This document shows, piece by piece, positions 1 through 7,923 of a stretch of 12,125 bases of DNA. The notes under the pieces are model-generated. The model was not told the DNA's origin, ran no database searches, and saw only the letters and a program-made list of their open reading frames with translations. Source of the DNA: Candidatus Zhuqueibacterota bacterium (GTDB lineage Bacteria; Zhuqueibacterota; Zhuqueibacteria; Residuimicrobiales; Krinioviventaceae); assembly GCA_003854995.1 (NCBI GenBank), contig RQOI01000315.1:1-12125 (forward strand). Direction: 5' to 3'. A program made the translations under genes and the position numbers. Position 1 is the first letter of the stretch. Each line of letters starts with the position of its first letter.

Positions 1-123
1 AAGCATCTGAACGACGCGATGGGGCTGTCTGCTCATGGGCGATAGCAGGTCGGCGAATTCCCTTCCTGGATATGCTGCCGCCAATGAATCGAGCGCCTGC
101 AGGCTGGAAATCGGACGGGGCAA
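1..123 (-). CDS. Possible 5' end of an unidentified gene, cut by the window edge
   Basis: After the stop of the histidine kinase gene, the same reading frame stays open to the left edge. From a TTG at 121-123 it gives about 41 residues with a plausible protein-like, leucine- and alanine-rich helical stretch (SLQALDSLAAAYPG). A GAGGGG ribosome-binding-like sequence lies about seven bases before that TTG, inside the kinase stop region. A competing frame begins with an ATG that overlaps the kinase stop as ATGA (134-136) and is also open to the edge, but its product is rich in arginine, glycine and alanine and looks less like a protein. I do not recognise either product. The call rests on a short open frame only, so the real gene may start differently or be absent. 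Confidence 0.25.
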   Translation of the reverse strand, partial: MPRPISSLQALDSLAAAYPGREFADLLSPMSRQPHRVVQML

Positions 124-132
124 TGGCGCCCC

Positions 133-1947
133 TCATGTTTCTGCCGGCAACAGCACCCGAAATGTTGTGCCCTTACCGACTCGACTCTCAACCTGTATAT
201 CGCCGCCTTCCCGCTTGAGGAGAGTATAAGACAGGTACAAGCCCAATCCCGTCCCTTCTTTGGGCGCTTTGGTGGTGAAAAACGGGGTGAAAATGTGCTT
301 CAGATTCTCAGGCGAGATTCCCGGGCCGTCATCGCTGAATTCAACGGTCACCCACTTTTTGTCCTCGTTCAATGACGACTGTACGCGCAAATGTCCCCCC
401 TGTGGCAAAGCCTGAATGGCATTCTGAATGATATTGAGAAAGACCTGTTTCAGAGAATCGAGATTGAGATAAACAGCGGGGGTGTCGTCCAGCGCCAACA
501 GCGTCTGAACATTCACGCGCATCATCTCCTTGTAAAGCAGTGCGAGCGTGCTTTTTATGAGGGCTGGCAAATCAATGCGTTCCCTGCTGAGATCAGAATG
601 ACGGGAGAATTGCAGCAGGTTGTCAATGATGGCGGATGAACGCTTGATGCTCGATTTGATGATCGATAATTTCTGCAGGATGTCCGGCGTCTTGTGATCA
701 AGGCTCGTCTCGATCGAGTATCGCGCGGTCTCGATGATATTCAGCGGATTGCGCAGCTCGTGCGCAATGCCTGAGGATAACAATCCTATAGATGCCAGCT
801 TTTCAGCTTTGATCAATTGTCGTTCCATGTCTTTATCTTCGGTCACGTCTTTGATGTACTCGGCGAGATATTCGGGCTTGCCGTTCTGGTTTTGCATCGG
901 AAATGTCCAGATATGGTAAATGCGACCTTTGTGATAGATCTCGCTAAAGTTCGTCTCGCCGGTCTCGAATGTTTTGCTCGCCGGACAAATCTCACACGGT
1001 TCGCTGCGATTAAAAAGAGCCTTGTAACAGGTTGTGTCCACAATCGATCCGGAGGTATTGCCGGTGAATTCCAGATAGCGTCTATTTCCCATCAGCAGTT
1101 TATGGTCGATCGCCAGGACACAAATGAGATCTGTAATGCCGTCAAAAAGCGACTGCAAACGTTGACGGCTTTTTTGCAGCTGGTGATAGATGGCCAATTT
1201 TTCGCGGATATCAGTGACAAAAAGCTCAATCATGCCATGCTCGCCGGACTTGACATAGCTGCCATTGATGTCAGTGGGGACGACTCGCTTGTCGTGACGC
1301 CGCAGCCGCACATTTTCAGCGGTCCCTTTGCCGGTGAGCTTGATTTTTGCCAGCAGATTCCGCATCAGATCTTGCTGATCCGGAGACACAAGAGTATAAA
1401 ATGGTCTCTGTCGCTCCGTATCGTTCGGCAAGTTCAGGAGGCGCTGAGCGCTGTCGTTCATTTGCTGAATATGGATTGTCTCGGCATCGATGACAAAGAT
1501 GGCGATATTCGCATGATGGAACAATTCATAATAGCGCCGGCGGCTTTCTTCGAGTTGTTTTGTCAGATGGCTCTCGCGGATGGCACGAAGCAAAATTCGC
1601 GGCATCAATTCCAGGTACTCGCGTTGCTTGGTGATATAGTCGCTCGCTCCTTGCCGCATGGCCTGGACCGCAATTTGTTCATCGCCCTGCCCGGTCACCA
1701 TGATGATCGGGAGATGAGCATATTTTTTCTTTATCTGGACGAGCAGGTCGATTCCGTTCATAGAGGGCAAGTGGTAGTCGATTGTCAATGCATCATACTG
1801 CTTTTTCGCCAGCATGGCAAAAGCATCAGGGGAATCGGTCGCCAGATCCACCTGAAAAGAGGGTTCATGGCGACTGAGCAGCAGCTGAAAGTAGCGCGCC
1901 TGCTGCACATTATCTTCGATGACAAGAATATGGGGATTTTGATGCAT
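133..1947 (-). CDS. Soluble receiver-PAS-PAS-histidine kinase (hybrid sensor kinase)
   Basis: This is a signal-transduction histidine kinase with an N-terminal receiver. With the start at 1947 (604 aa), the receiver has the acidic pair in IEDN (residues 11-12), phospho-acceptor D57, T85 and K107. Two PAS domains follow, at about 136-249 and 259-371. The HisKA dimerisation helix carries H396 in GIAHELRNPL. The ATPase domain has an N box (N509), DDGPGI at 539-544, FTPFFTTK and GTGLGL at 565-570. There is no membrane segment, so it acts in the cytoplasm, probably receiving phosphate at D57 from another kinase and sensing through the PAS domains. An in-frame ATG at 1965 lies six codons upstream but has no Shine-Dalgarno sequence, whereas the ATG at 1947 follows AAAGG at eight bases. 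The second PAS domain carries three cysteines (C307, C318, C321). No partner response regulator is visible. Confidence 0.93.
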   Translation of the reverse strand: MHQNPHILVIEDNVQQARYFQLLLSRHEPSFQVDLATDSPDAFAMLAKKQYDALTIDYHLPSMNGIDLLVQIKKKYAHLPIIMVTGQGDEQIAVQAMRQGASDYITKQREYLELMPRILLRAIRESHLTKQLEESRRRYYELFHHANIAIFVIDAETIHIQQMNDSAQRLLNLPNDTERQRPFYTLVSPDQQDLMRNLLAKIKLTGKGTAENVRLRRHDKRVVPTDINGSYVKSGEHGMIELFVTDIREKLAIYHQLQKSRQRLQSLFDGITDLICVLAIDHKLLMGNRRYLEFTGNTSGSIVDTTCYKALFNRSEPCEICPASKTFETGETNFSEIYHKGRIYHIWTFPMQNQNGKPEYLAEYIKDVTEDKDMERQLIKAEKLASIGLLSSGIAHELRNPLNIIETARYSIETSLDHKTPDILQKLSIIKSSIKRSSAIIDNLLQFSRHSDLSRERIDLPALIKSTLALLYKEMMRVNVQTLLALDDTPAVYLNLDSLKQVFLNIIQNAIQALPQGGHLRVQSSLNEDKKWVTVEFSDDGPGISPENLKHIFTPFFTTKAPKEGTGLGLYLSYTLLKREGGDIQVESRVGKGTTFRVLLPAET

Positions 1948-2047
1948 TGCAAACACCTTTGCCATTCAATTTATGATAATACATAGCCAAATATTCTATT
2001 GTTGCAGATGAACGATTGTAGAGTTTTATTGACAAAACGACAAGAGT

Positions 2048-3067
2048 TCATTCTTCGGCGATCGGGATATCGTCACGACTTGAGAGGTCCAGGTGCTTTT
2101 TCGCCGCCGCAATGACGATGGGGATCGATTCGTCCAGGCGCCACGGCAGGGCAGCTCCGGCAGCGTACTTGTGTCCACCGCCGTCGAATTGCTCGGCCAG
2201 CGTATTGATCGGGATAACGCCTTTGGAGCGAAAACTGGCCTTGGTGCGTCCATCTCTCGTCTCCGAGAACATGATGCTGATTTCGACGCTCTGTATGGAA
2301 CGGGCGAGTTCCGAAAAGCCCTCGGTCTCCCATTCATGCGCGCCCGTTCTTTGCAGCAATTCCTGCGACAGGACAAACCAGGAGATCCGGCCGTCGCGGG
2401 CGAACTGCATCTGCGCCAACAGATGGCCTTTCAAAAGGCTTTTGCCGATCGAATCACTCTCATAGAGTTCAGCATAAATTTTCTGAAATTGAGCGCCTTT
2501 GTCGAGCAAATCGGCGGCGACCAGATGCGTCTTCGCTGTGGTGTTGGAAAACTTGAACGATCCAGTGTCAGTTAAAATGCAGGTATAGAGTGCGTCGACA
2601 ATAATTTGCGTCCAAGTCGCTTTCGCGGACAGCAGCAGGTCGTACACCATCTCACCTGTGGAAGAGGCTTTCGCGTCAATGACATGCAGACCGCCCATTT
2701 TACCTCCTGCCAGATGGTGATCAATGCAGGCCAGAGGAATGGCCGTCTCCTGCAGAGCGGCGCCAATATCGCCGAGGCGCTTCCACTCACTCACATCGAG
2801 CACGAGACAGCCATCGCACGACTCGATGAGGCGAAGGTGCTCCTGTCGGCTGAACTGCTCGACCGGAACATCTCCGGTGAGAAAGGTAAAAGAAGAGGCC
2901 AGCGGATCGGAATTGATGATATGAACCTGTTTGCCGCATTGGCCGAGGTAATGCGCCAGGGCAATTTCGCTGCCCAACGCATCGCCATCAGGATTGATGT
3001 GGGTGGTGATTAAGATTCTCTTTTTATCAGCCAGAAAATTAAGAATTGGCGTCCAGTGCTGTCGCAT
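2048..3067 (-). CDS. nrnA: DHH/DHHA1 phosphoesterase, NrnA-like (oligoribonuclease / pAp phosphatase)
   Basis: The 339-residue product matches the family length. The catalytic DHH domain shows HINPDGDALGS (H23, D27, D29), D91 in LVLDVSE, the signature DHH at 116-118 in CIDHHLAGG, and the ILTDTGSF segment around D167. The C-terminal DHHA1 substrate-binding domain carries the glycine-rich FDGGGHKYAAG at 294-304. NrnA enzymes use two manganese ions to degrade very short RNAs from the 5' end and, in many members, remove the 3' phosphate of pAp from sulfate or coenzyme A metabolism. The sequence does not decide which activity dominates. The gene starts 11 bases after the propeller gene stop, and AGG in that stop region can serve as its ribosome binding site, so it is probably co-transcribed with the two secreted-protein genes. 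It is cytoplasmic, so the linkage may be only operonic. Confidence 0.9.
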   Translation of the reverse strand: MRQHWTPILNFLADKKRILITTHINPDGDALGSEIALAHYLGQCGKQVHIINSDPLASSFTFLTGDVPVEQFSRQEHLRLIESCDGCLVLDVSEWKRLGDIGAALQETAIPLACIDHHLAGGKMGGLHVIDAKASSTGEMVYDLLLSAKATWTQIIVDALYTCILTDTGSFKFSNTTAKTHLVAADLLDKGAQFQKIYAELYESDSIGKSLLKGHLLAQMQFARDGRISWFVLSQELLQRTGAHEWETEGFSELARSIQSVEISIMFSETRDGRTKASFRSKGVIPINTLAEQFDGGGHKYAAGAALPWRLDESIPIVIAAAKKHLDLSSRDDIPIAEE

Positions 3068-3078
3068 GTCGGGTTGAC

Positions 3079-5175
3079 CTATTTTGTCATCGTATGGACG
3101 ACGGCGACATTATTGACCGAGTCGGTCGCCTTGAGCGCCACCTCATGCGGCCCGCCATCGGGCAGGCCGATCTCGAATGATTCCGATTTGGCATCCATGA
3201 TGCCATCAACAGGATGGATGAGCTGCCACTCCTGGGCATCGATGCTGTACTCAACTTTTTCAAGTGGGCTCCAGGCATCGACAACTCGCACGGTCAACGC
3301 ATTCGCGCCGCTGTTTTTCATCACAATAGCGGGTGGGCTGTTGTCGATGGTAAAAACCTGGCTCACCTTGTCGCCCTGCATCGCCAGATTTTCAGGATTG
3401 GCGAGTTTGTCACTCGCAGCGATCTTTAGTTCATATTCGCCGTCCGCCATCTGCGCGGAATCCCACGCATAAAAATTAATCGTCAAGTCGCGGGCCAATA
3501 GTCGCCATTCCAGACCGACCGGATGATAGTAAACATCAAAACAGAGACCATCAAAATTGGCGTCTTCGAACAACCAATCGACCGTACGATAGCCTTTTTT
3601 CGTCGTTTTATTGGGCAATGGCGCCGGAAAGATGATGCCTTTTGCCGCGTCCGCTCCGTTGGACTTGGCTTCGTAATAGTCGCCAGGCTCATGAACGATG
3701 ATGGATGATAATCGCGGCGCACTGTTTTTCTGAATATAGCTGAGGGACACTTTATCAATTCGAGTTTCTTTATTCTTCAGCTCGCATTGCCATTGAATAA
3801 AGCGCGCGTCAGGACTGTTTATGCGCCAGACATCGCCGTCTCCGGCAACGGGAATCCACTCACTCCACGACTGCGACGGCTGCTCGGTATTGCCTGAACG
3901 GGTGGAGAATGTCGATGCAGAAGCAGCGGCATTGCCCTCCCAGGCCAATGTTCCCCAACGAGTCGGCAGCCCCGCGTCGATCGTTTCCGAGATGAAGCGA
4001 GCCGTATCCGCCAGGGCGGATTCAAGGCGATAACTGCGTCCGAGATTCGAGGCGCCGAATACAATCTGATCCCGGGCGTTCTTCAGAATGCAAGTGATGT
4101 GCGATTCTTCATTCTCCAGCAAAATCGACACTTCGCCCGCATCGTTGATGGTGACCAGCTTGCCCGTCTGGCCGCTGCCGACCAATATTTCATCAGCATT
4201 GTACCGCGCGATGGACTGGATTCGTTCGTCCACGCCGATCCACAGATCGCGCGCATGACCATCGGGAGATATTTTGAACAATGATGTCGGTGCAGCCCTG
4301 GTTTTCATCACCTCGACATCCACCAGCTGGGCGGTGAGAGCGGCATCCTCTCCATCCTGATCTTCCTCCTCTTCTCCACCACCTCCATCAGAGCGCTCTT
4401 GCTCCTCACGTCGCAGCGGCGGCAGCACAAATGACTGGCCAAAAGCCGAAGCATAAATATTTCCCGCATCATCGATGACCATGCCGGTGATCTCTTCCAT
4501 CTGCGGATCAAAAAGCGCAAAGGGCTTGGCATTCGGCTTTATGCGATAGACAATTCCTTTCGTACTCGTCCCCGCATAGATTGTGCCGTCAGGAGCGAGG
4601 CGAATGCTGCGGACGTGATTTTCTTCACCCTGAAAAAGCACTGTTTTGTCGCTTTCAGTGATCCGGTAGATAAATGCCTTTGCACCTGTCGCAACCAAAA
4701 GTGCATCATTGGCATCTATTGCCAGATCCCAGATATAGTCGGTGTCGGGATCAAAAAAAATGGTTGAGGCGCCAGAGGCAGAGATTTTGTAGACCTTGCC
4801 CTTTGGCGATGTCGCGGCGTAGAGATTGTCTTTTGTGTCGAGGGCCAGAGCAAAAACGCCGAGCTCATCCGCGTCCAGGATGAGCGCCGTATCTCCCTTT
4901 GTCGTTATTTTAAATACTTTTCCGTCATTGCCGGTGCCAAGGTACAAGTCGCCCTTAGAATCCTCGGCGATGCACCAGATGAATGGCTCGCCGGTGTCAA
5001 AAATGAGGCTGCGAACCGGCGCCGGCGTCAATGTTCCGTCCGAAAAAATTGTGACATTTTTCAGCGTTCCGCGCGAAAAATCGACTTTTGAATCGTGAGT
5101 GACAATTCGAGGCGAGACGGCAAAAAGTGAAAAAGAGAGCGCATAAATGAATGAAATGATGACTCGAGCGTTCAT
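3079..5175 (-). CDS. Secreted seven-bladed beta-propeller protein with C-terminal Ig-like modules
   Basis: The 698-residue product starts with a likely signal peptide (residues 1-20, hydrophobic core VIISFIYALSFSLFAV). Seven repeats of the type 'xxIAxDxxGxLYxGTxxxGKVYKI' begin near residues 66, 108, 149, 188, 230, 319 and 360, which suits a seven-bladed propeller. Blade five is split by a low-complexity acidic insert at about 250-295 (GGGG, EEEEDQD). Residues 395-480 form a module with STRSGNT, WSEW and ARFIQWQ, which I know as a recurrent beta module in secreted propeller proteins. Two Ig/fibronectin-like domains follow, with FDVYYHP at 546-552, VFTIDNSPP at 607-615 and ATDSVNN near the end. 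No enzymatic motif is visible. The ribosome binding site is AGGA six bases before the ATG. The gene lies 30 bases after the S55 gene, which suggests a shared envelope or periplasmic role. The specific function is unknown. Confidence 0.85.
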   Translation of the reverse strand: MNARVIISFIYALSFSLFAVSPRIVTHDSKVDFSRGTLKNVTIFSDGTLTPAPVRSLIFDTGEPFIWCIAEDSKGDLYLGTGNDGKVFKITTKGDTALILDADELGVFALALDTKDNLYAATSPKGKVYKISASGASTIFFDPDTDYIWDLAIDANDALLVATGAKAFIYRITESDKTVLFQGEENHVRSIRLAPDGTIYAGTSTKGIVYRIKPNAKPFALFDPQMEEITGMVIDDAGNIYASAFGQSFVLPPLRREEQERSDGGGGEEEEDQDGEDAALTAQLVDVEVMKTRAAPTSLFKISPDGHARDLWIGVDERIQSIARYNADEILVGSGQTGKLVTINDAGEVSILLENEESHITCILKNARDQIVFGASNLGRSYRLESALADTARFISETIDAGLPTRWGTLAWEGNAAASASTFSTRSGNTEQPSQSWSEWIPVAGDGDVWRINSPDARFIQWQCELKNKETRIDKVSLSYIQKNSAPRLSSIIVHEPGDYYEAKSNGADAAKGIIFPAPLPNKTTKKGYRTVDWLFEDANFDGLCFDVYYHPVGLEWRLLARDLTINFYAWDSAQMADGEYELKIAASDKLANPENLAMQGDKVSQVFTIDNSPPAIVMKNSGANALTVRVVDAWSPLEKVEYSIDAQEWQLIHPVDGIMDAKSESFEIGLPDGGPHEVALKATDSVNNVAVVHTMTK

Positions 5176-5205
5176 ATCAGGTCCTAATCAGTTTGAATCC
5201 GTTCA

Positions 5206-7080
5206 TCACCTGTATCGATACCAGGCTCTTTGGCCGTCATCCCTTGGTGTCGACGCTTTGGGCGGCGATTCAATTGACAACGACAGCTGTTTCGCGCCGG
5301 TGATCACATCATTCATCGGCACAGCTTCTTCATACAGCACGCGATCCCGCTGTCGACTCATCACCCCGCCGGAAGAACGCGTGTTCATGACATTCATCAC
5401 CGATGGCGGCACATCGTTCAGCTCCTGACCATTGACAATGAGACCATCATCCAGTGCACGAACCTGGATATAAAGGTTTTGCGTCTTGCGCCGTTCCGAT
5501 ACGATCTTGAGCAGATGATCAAAATCCTGTGGCACAAATTTGTTACGACTGACCTGCACTTCATATTTCGAAAGCGCCGATCCACTTGACACCAATATGG
5601 TCACCCGGCCTGCGGCCACATTTGCGGGAATTTGAAAGACGCGCGTGATTTTGCGCACCTTTTCTTCGCTATCCCTGACCTCAATGGCCAGGGTCACGCC
5701 CTCGCCAGGCTTGACAGTCGTTTTATCCTGCCAGACCGACTCGATCATGGCGTATTTTCTGCCCGGGACTGTTTTGAGCTTGATATCAATGGACGCCACA
5801 TCAGGCCCATTGAAATCATGAATCATGACGGTTCCCAGCACTGTCGTGACCAGGTCCATTGCGGAGACAAAATCTGCTCCGGATGCCAGAAAGCCAAATG
5901 TCTGACGAGAGGTGAACAGATCGTCCAATTGAATGGATCGTCCATCCGACAAATGAATGGCGCCGGTCAAGTGCGATGTGTTCTGCTCTCCGGCCAGGCG
6001 TGCTGTGTAGGCCGCCTGAATGAGCGCTGTGCGCATGTAAAAGGGCAGCAAATTGTTAAAGGCGGGATCATTCGCCACTTTGAAATGAAACTCTGTCTTT
6101 GTCTGAAAAGGTGATTCGGTCTCCAGGTGCACCGGTATCAGCGACGGTTGTATGCTCAGATCGCCAAAGGCGCCGGCGAGACGGTCCTGCAAAAAGGTGC
6201 CGACGACATCCATGGCTGAGGCCATCTTGCTCGATTCCATCATGCTGGGCAGTGTCGCATAGATTTTAGCGCCCGCCATAGGCAAGGAGATTGGACCAAA
6301 ATTGAAGAGCTGATGGCCAAAGGCCAGGATTTTATCATCTTTGACAGCCGTCACAGTGCCCGTGGCCTCGATGGATAGATCGCCGGTCAAAAAAACGACC
6401 GACACGGCAGAGCCCGGTCGCAAGAGCACCTCTGCATCCTCGGCACTGCGGGCGCCGCCGGCCAGCACCGGCGAAAACCCCTGCGATGTGAAATAGGATT
6501 CATACAAGCCGACGACCTCTGGCTGAAAGCCGGAGAAGACGAGCGGGCTGGTGATGGTCGTCAGATTTGCCGTCGACGGCCTGGCGACGGGCTGATTGAG
6601 GATATTTTTCCAGAACGCTTCATCGGCGCCAGCGAGCACTGCTTCGAGAAAAGCCTGCGACTGGGGGGAGTGGCGGACGCGCCCGCGCACCTTTTCTTGC
6701 TCCTCGATTTGCAGCATCGATTCGATGGGCATGATGCCGCCAATCGGCTCTTTCATGAATTGACCAAAGCTGTATGCCAGCGCCCCGACCAGCTTGCCGT
6801 CGATGTAGACAGGACTGCCGCTCATGCCGCTGACAATGCCCGCCTTTTCCGCCGTCGCGCCCGATAGCCGCACCAGAATGACATCCAGCTTGGGATAAAA
6901 ATTGCGCATGACATCGATCACTTGAACGCCAAATTCTTCAATCTCATCTCCATAAAAGACCGTGCGGCCGGTGCCGGTCATGCCAGGCTGGATATCCGCA
7001 ACAGGCATGACTGGAAATCCCCACTCTTGCGATGATGCGGTTGTGATAAAAAGCATCAACAGGCAAATGATCAGTTTCAT
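5206..7080 (-). CDS. Secreted SpoIVB-like peptidase S55 domain protein
   Basis: The 624-residue product has a signal peptide (about 1-17, KLIICLLMLFITTASS). The S55-like region begins with GMTGTGRTVFYGDEIEEF (33-50), followed by LVRLSG and GMSGSPVYIDGKLVGA (85-100), where S87 is the likely nucleophile. The segment from GSAVSV to ATGTVT (about 223-244) leads into ILAFGHQLFNFG (251-262), where H256 is the likely catalytic histidine. The rest is beta-rich with no PDZ domain that I can recognise. S55 peptidases such as SpoIVB are serine proteases of sporulation. Long non-sporulating versions like this one exist in Acidobacteria and FCB bacteria with unknown substrates. The serine motif precedes the histidine motif, the reverse of SpoIVB. 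The protein is probably exported to the periplasm or cell surface. Its gene is first in a probable operon with the propeller protein and has a good promoter upstream. Protease activity is an inference. Confidence 0.85.
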   Translation of the reverse strand: MKLIICLLMLFITTASSQEWGFPVMPVADIQPGMTGTGRTVFYGDEIEEFGVQVIDVMRNFYPKLDVILVRLSGATAEKAGIVSGMSGSPVYIDGKLVGALAYSFGQFMKEPIGGIMPIESMLQIEEQEKVRGRVRHSPQSQAFLEAVLAGADEAFWKNILNQPVARPSTANLTTITSPLVFSGFQPEVVGLYESYFTSQGFSPVLAGGARSAEDAEVLLRPGSAVSVVFLTGDLSIEATGTVTAVKDDKILAFGHQLFNFGPISLPMAGAKIYATLPSMMESSKMASAMDVVGTFLQDRLAGAFGDLSIQPSLIPVHLETESPFQTKTEFHFKVANDPAFNNLLPFYMRTALIQAAYTARLAGEQNTSHLTGAIHLSDGRSIQLDDLFTSRQTFGFLASGADFVSAMDLVTTVLGTVMIHDFNGPDVASIDIKLKTVPGRKYAMIESVWQDKTTVKPGEGVTLAIEVRDSEEKVRKITRVFQIPANVAAGRVTILVSSGSALSKYEVQVSRNKFVPQDFDHLLKIVSERRKTQNLYIQVRALDDGLIVNGQELNDVPPSVMNVMNTRSSGGVMSRQRDRVLYEEAVPMNDVITGAKQLSLSIESPPKASTPRDDGQRAWYRYR

Positions 7081-7115
7081 ATCGCGTCAGCTCTTCCCAG
7101 TTAAAAAGACTGTTC

Positions 7116-7143
7116 TCCGGTCGCGAGCGCAACGCTACCCGGA
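7116..7143 (-). other. Nested hairpin in the 5' leader of the S55 gene
   Basis: An outer five-base arm (TCCGG/CCGGA) encloses a four-base arm with a three-base loop (AGCG-TTG-CGCT). The structure lies between the predicted transcription start near 7150 and the start codon at 7080. It is short and interrupted, lies too far from the T-run near 7101-7106 to be a clear terminator, and does not cover the ribosome binding region. It may stabilise the leader or mean nothing. Confidence 0.25.
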
Positions 7144-7156
7144 TATCAGAGGTTCA

Positions 7157-7185
7157 AATATATCCATTTATTGTCACCGATTCAA
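7157..7185 (-). promoter_or_regulatory. Predicted promoter of the S55-propeller-nrnA gene string
   Basis: On the minus strand TTGAAT (7180-7185) is followed after 17 bases by TATATT (7157-7162), a good sigma-70-type pair. The -10 continues as TATATTTG, which also fits the TAnnTTTG consensus of Bacteroidetes housekeeping promoters, and the upstream TTG is 20 bases away, in that consensus range. Transcription would start near 7150 and give a leader of about 70 bases before the ATG at 7080. The site lies in the 125-base gap after the SDR gene, so the S55 string need not depend on the pterin operon. Confidence 0.5.
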
Positions 7186-7205
7186 GAGATATATCACGGC
7201 AGCGG

Positions 7206-7913
7206 TCAGAGATCACCGCCCTGGGGGCGCAGCACGATTTCTTCTATATGCGTCGAATCGCCGGCCTCGCATATAGAGACAATAGCTTGCGCGACGTGTT
7301 CGGGCGTCATCATGAGCGAGTGATCGGCGGCGTCGCCCCAGATGTCCGTGCTCGTCGCGCCGGCAATGATGGATGTGACCTGAATGCCATGGTGGCGATG
7401 CTCCATACGCAGCACATCGGTGAATCCGCGCAAGCCGAATTTTGACGCGCAATATCCGCCGCAGTTGACATAGGCCTGTTTTCCCGCGACCGAAACGACA
7501 TTGATGATTTTGCCGCTCCGCCTGCGGATCATGTCGGGCAAGACCGCTTTTGTGCACAGAAAAGCCGACTTGAGGTTCGTGTTCAGCATAGCGTCCCACT
7601 CCTCCTCACTCGTGTCGAGAATCTTTTTAAATGTGGCAACGCCGGCGTTATTGATCAGGATGTCGATGGATCCCCATACTTCTTGGGTCTGTTTGACCAG
7701 CTGCAGGATATCGGAATTTTTCTGCACATCGCACTGAATGGCGAGCGCTGAATCGCCGTCGGCGTTGATTTCTGCGGCGACGCGGGCGATATCATCATCG
7801 CGCCGCGCCGATACGACGACGCGCGCGCCTCTAGCGGCGAGAGCACATGCCGTAGCCGCACCGATGCCGCGGCCGCTGCCGGTGATCCAGACGATCTTGG
7901 CGTTGAGGTTCAT
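7206..7913 (-). CDS. Short-chain dehydrogenase/reductase, sepiapterin reductase-like
   Basis: The 235-residue product is a classical SDR. It has the cofactor motif TGSGRGIG (11-18), NNAG (88-91), catalytic S141, Y154 and K158 in YCASK, and an arginine after strand two (SARR), which favours NADPH. The C-terminal part, IWGDAADHSLMMTPEHVA followed by EEIVLRPQGGDL, resembles what I remember of Chlorobium tepidum sepiapterin reductase (MWG, LMMMPEDIA, EEIILRPTSGD). That enzyme reduces 6-pyruvoyl-tetrahydropterin to a tetrahydrobiopterin. The location supports the idea: the gene starts ten bases after folE, its ribosome binding site GAGGA overlaps the folE stop, and PTPS is the first gene. The usual PG after strand six is AG here (IIAGATSTD). 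SDRs are hard to assign by sequence, so the family is certain but the substrate is inferred. Confidence 0.9.
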   Translation of the reverse strand: MNLNAKIVWITGSGRGIGAATACALAARGARVVVSARRDDDIARVAAEINADGDSALAIQCDVQKNSDILQLVKQTQEVWGSIDILINNAGVATFKKILDTSEEEWDAMLNTNLKSAFLCTKAVLPDMIRRRSGKIINVVSVAGKQAYVNCGGYCASKFGLRGFTDVLRMEHRHHGIQVTSIIAGATSTDIWGDAADHSLMMTPEHVAQAIVSICEAGDSTHIEEIVLRPQGGDL

Positions 7914-7923
7914 GCTGACGTCC

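Noticed and set aside
117..132. GGGGC/GCCCC hairpin next to the kinase stop as a terminator
   Set aside because: The stem has only five pairs and no T-run follows on the minus strand.
817..1986. 389-residue open frame antisense to the histidine kinase
   Set aside because: It mirrors the kinase gene, whose domains are fully recognisable. The antisense product shows no domain and no convincing ribosome binding site.
1966..2047. Promoter for the kinase in the 82-base gap after nrnA
   Set aside because: The gap is A/T-rich and contains TATTAT and AATATTTG, but neither has a -35 element at proper spacing, so I could not support a specific site.
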